A DNA stretch of 13,884 nt, from contig PEWI01000218.1 of the NCBI GenBank assembly GCA_002779555.1, positions 1-13,884 on the forward strand, read 5' to 3'. Under the pieces are notes generated by a model that searched no databases, was not told where the DNA came from, and saw only the letters and a list, made by a program, of their open reading frames with translations. The position numbers and the translations under genes were made by a program. This document shows positions 12,068-13,884 of the stretch, in pieces (within the stretch, counting starts at the first letter, position 1; each line of letters opens with the position of its first letter). This DNA is from Candidatus Bathyarchaeota archaeon CG07_land_8_20_14_0_80_47_9. GTDB lineage: Archaea; Thermoproteota; Bathyarchaeia; Bathyarchaeales; Bathycorpusculaceae.

Positions 12068-13387
12068 GTGACTGCCCAGATGGAAGACGAAAGCGCGAAG
12101 ACTTCAAGTTTGGCGTCCTTCAAGAGCGTGTTTGCCAACCTGAGCGTCTTCCAGTTTCTGACCTTTCTCCGGAGAGGAGTATTCTACAGCTTCATGATAA
12201 ACTACCTTTTCACGTTAATGCAGACCGTTACCTCAACAGCCTTCCTTGGAACCTTGGACATGATAGCTTCAGCCTTGGGCCAGAATCTCCTATGGGGAAG
12301 AATATGCGACCGCGTAAAAGTGAAGGCTAAACTGATAATAGCAGGCGAGACAATCGCAGCCTTCAGCTACATAATCGTGTTTTTCATCCATAAATCGCTG
12401 ATCGAAGCTGGAAGCGGCTTCACAGCAGGACTGGCAATCATTATTGGCCTGTCGATTCTGGAATTCTTCTGGTCGATGTCAGACGTAGGCTGGGCAGCAT
12501 TGTTGACGGATATTACGACCGTTGAGACACGCGGCAGGGTCATAGGCACATTGAACTTTATTGCATCCCTAGGCCGAATGGTGGGAATCTTGTTTGCTGG
12601 ATCCCTGTATGACAATGGCGAAGGCTTCAGAAATGGCACCATCTTTTACATAGTAACAGTCTTGCTGTTCATTGGAACGCTAATTATGCTGTTACTGTCG
12701 CGACACGCGAAATGGAGAAGCACGACACCGTGCGAGGTCACGAGTGAAGTAAAGGAGACTGACAGAAGATCGAGTAAAGAAAATGAAAAAGCGTACAAGT
12801 GGTTTCTTGCTTCACTTGTGATAATCGTTCTAGGTGCAGCTTCGATCAACCAGATAATTCTGCTTTTCATAAAGCTGCCAGCTGGACTGAACACGAGCGA
12901 TTATGAAATGAGCCTCATATTGAGCGCGTGGACCGTCGGCGGGATGATCGCCAGCTTGGTTTCTGGAAGACTCACAGATAAGATTGGAAGAAGCAAAGTC
13001 ATGTTCCTCGGATTAGGCTTAGCCATAATGACTCCCCTGCTTTACGGTGCAGCATCGAATTATGCGGCGATGGCCCTAATCTATGGAATAAACGGCGTAT
13101 CGTTCTGGACTATCCAAACAGTCGGCTTTGTCCTGGCAGGAGACATTATTCCAAAAAGCAGAAGAGGACGCTTGCTCAGCAGATACAACACCGTTATGGC
13201 CTTGAGCTGGGGTCCTGCTGGAATTTTGATTGGTGGACCACTTGCAGACTTGCAGGTTAAGAGCCTCGGGTTGTCACCGCACGCGGCTTACATCAATGCC
13301 TTCTACGCTTCAGCATTAATGGTCGCCGGCGGCGCTATACTGTTCGCCCTAAAGGTTGCAAGAGCCCAACGCGGAGGCAACGCTTAA
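12068..13387 (+). CDS. Major facilitator superfamily transporter
   Basis: The protein (439 aa from GTG 12068, 435 from ATG 12080) is polytopic with about 12 helices. The signature loop between helices 2 and 3 is degenerate in the N-terminal half (LLWGRICDRVKVKAKLI) but well kept in the C-terminal half (VSGRLTDKIGRSKVMFLG). DITTVETRGRVIGTLNF resembles the loop after helix 4 in sugar/drug-type MFS carriers. A charged central loop (near residues 214-240, rich in Lys, Glu, Arg and Ser) joins the halves. The substrate is unknown, and it differs clearly from the MFS protein at 9077-10276. The start is uncertain: no SD precedes the GTG, whereas GTGA lies 8 bases before the ATG at 12080. Confidence 0.9.
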   Translation: MTAQMEDESAKTSSLASFKSVFANLSVFQFLTFLRRGVFYSFMINYLFTLMQTVTSTAFLGTLDMIASALGQNLLWGRICDRVKVKAKLIIAGETIAAFSYIIVFFIHKSLIEAGSGFTAGLAIIIGLSILEFFWSMSDVGWAALLTDITTVETRGRVIGTLNFIASLGRMVGILFAGSLYDNGEGFRNGTIFYIVTVLLFIGTLIMLLLSRHAKWRSTTPCEVTSEVKETDRRSSKENEKAYKWFLASLVIIVLGAASINQIILLFIKLPAGLNTSDYEMSLILSAWTVGGMIASLVSGRLTDKIGRSKVMFLGLGLAIMTPLLYGAASNYAAMALIYGINGVSFWTIQTVGFVLAGDIIPKSRRGRLLSRYNTVMALSWGPAGILIGGPLADLQVKSLGLSPHAAYINAFYASALMVAGGAILFALKVARAQRGGNA

Positions 13388-13397
13388 TTTTTAAACT
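13383..13397 (+). promoter_or_regulatory. TATA-type promoter of the adenosine-specific kinase gene
   Basis: CTTAATTTTTAAACT overlaps the last codons of the upstream MFS gene and centres about 40 bases before the ATG at 13430. It gives a short leader without a strong SD. Confidence 0.45.
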
Positions 13398-13429
13398 GGA
13401 CCTCACAGAATCAGCTTGACGTGGTTACC

Positions 13430-13884
13430 ATGTTGGAATTCAAAAAAGTGAAAATCGAAACGCCCGAAGGTTGCAACGTCATTTTGGGCATGGCGCACTT
13501 TATCAAGACTGTGGAAGACCTGTACGAAGCTCTGGTGAACGCGGTTCCAAACATAAAGTTCGGAATAGGCTTCTGCGAGAGCTCCGGTCCATGCTTGGTA
13601 AGGCATGAAGGAAATGATGAGGAATTGAGGAGGCTGGCGAAGGAGAAGGCTTTTGAGATAGGCTGCGGCCACAGCTTCATAGTTTTCATGAAAAACGCTT
13701 ACTCCATAAACGTCTTGGACAAGATTAAGAACGTGCCAGAAGTGTGCACAATCTACGCTGCTACGGCAAATCCCCTTGAAGTTGTTATTGCAGAGACGGA
13801 GCAGGGCAGAGGAATCGTAAGCGTGGTTGACGGACTGAAGAGTAAAGGAATAGAAGCTGAAGAGGACATCAAGGCAAGGAAAGC
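13430..13884 (+). CDS. Adenosine-specific kinase family protein (3' end outside the window)
   Basis: The visible 151 codons match the adenosine-specific kinase family (PF04008, PAE2307-type) along their length. They include GCNVILGMAHFIKTVEDLYE, IKFGIGFCESSGPCLVRHEG, IGCGHSFIVFMKNAYSINVL and VCTIYAATANPLEVVIAET, ending near QGRGIVSVVDG and GIEAEEDIKARK. The family is about 160 aa, so only the last ten or so residues are missing. It is described as binding adenosine/AMP; the physiological reaction is poorly established. The ATG at 13430 follows a TATA box with a short leader (weak GTGGTT). It comes 42 bases after the MFS stop and may have its own transcript. Confidence 0.92.
   Translation, partial: MLEFKKVKIETPEGCNVILGMAHFIKTVEDLYEALVNAVPNIKFGIGFCESSGPCLVRHEGNDEELRRLAKEKAFEIGCGHSFIVFMKNAYSINVLDKIKNVPEVCTIYAATANPLEVVIAETEQGRGIVSVVDGLKSKGIEAEEDIKARK

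Noticed and set aside
1..13884. Defence island, CRISPR array, toxin-antitoxin pair or prophage
   Set aside because: No repeat-spacer pattern, no nuclease, toxin or phage structural gene was seen. The genes are metabolic, transport and information-processing.

Overview
The window looks like archaeal chromosome from a Bathyarchaeia-like or related TACK lineage. That placement is inference. The archaeal assignment rests on an aRF1-type release factor (NIKS, GGQ and four zinc-ligand cysteines), a tetrahydromethanopterin formyltransferase, TATA-type promoters with very short leaders, SD motifs of the GGAGGTGA type, several TTG or GTG starts, and a small Cren7-like basic protein. Genes are short, closely packed and on both strands, with many convergent pairs only a few bases apart. 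I see no rRNA, CRISPR array, IS element or phage module.

Left part (1-3860): the 3' end of a membrane protein gene converges, with overlapping stop codons, on a minus-strand pair (M42 metallopeptidase, then a C_GCAxxG_C_C protein). A divergent intergenic region with a 14-bp palindrome and a possible decayed reading frame precedes a winged-helix/VIT1-CCC1-like membrane protein. An ECF S-component-like membrane protein and a convergent 81-aa two-helix membrane protein follow.

C1 block (3863-6009): an MtdA/MtdB-type (Rossmann, probably NADP-dependent) methylene-H4MPT dehydrogenase is followed by formylmethanofuran:H4MPT formyltransferase (Ftr). Both work on H4MPT-bound C1 units. Between them, on the minus strand, is the internally deleted remnant of a HIT-family gene that still has its start region.

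Information-processing part (6180-7779): aRF1 is preceded by a 7-codon in-frame uORF ending in UGA, positioned where a leaderless transcript would begin. A DUF167 protein converges on aRF1.

Right part (7877-13884): a PLP aminotransferase and an MFS transporter, then a run of very small genes: a 54-aa zinc-ribbon/Cren7-like protein, tRNA-Ala(UGC) with encoded CCA, a frameshifted two-helix membrane protein and a 48-aa CxxC-x17-CxxC zinc ribbon. After these come a stand-alone LigD-type 3'-phosphoesterase, a second MFS transporter and an adenosine-specific kinase cut off by the window end.

The strongest leads are the aRF1 uORF, the Cren7-like zinc-ribbon protein, the MtdB-type enzyme beside Ftr, and the HIT-family remnant.
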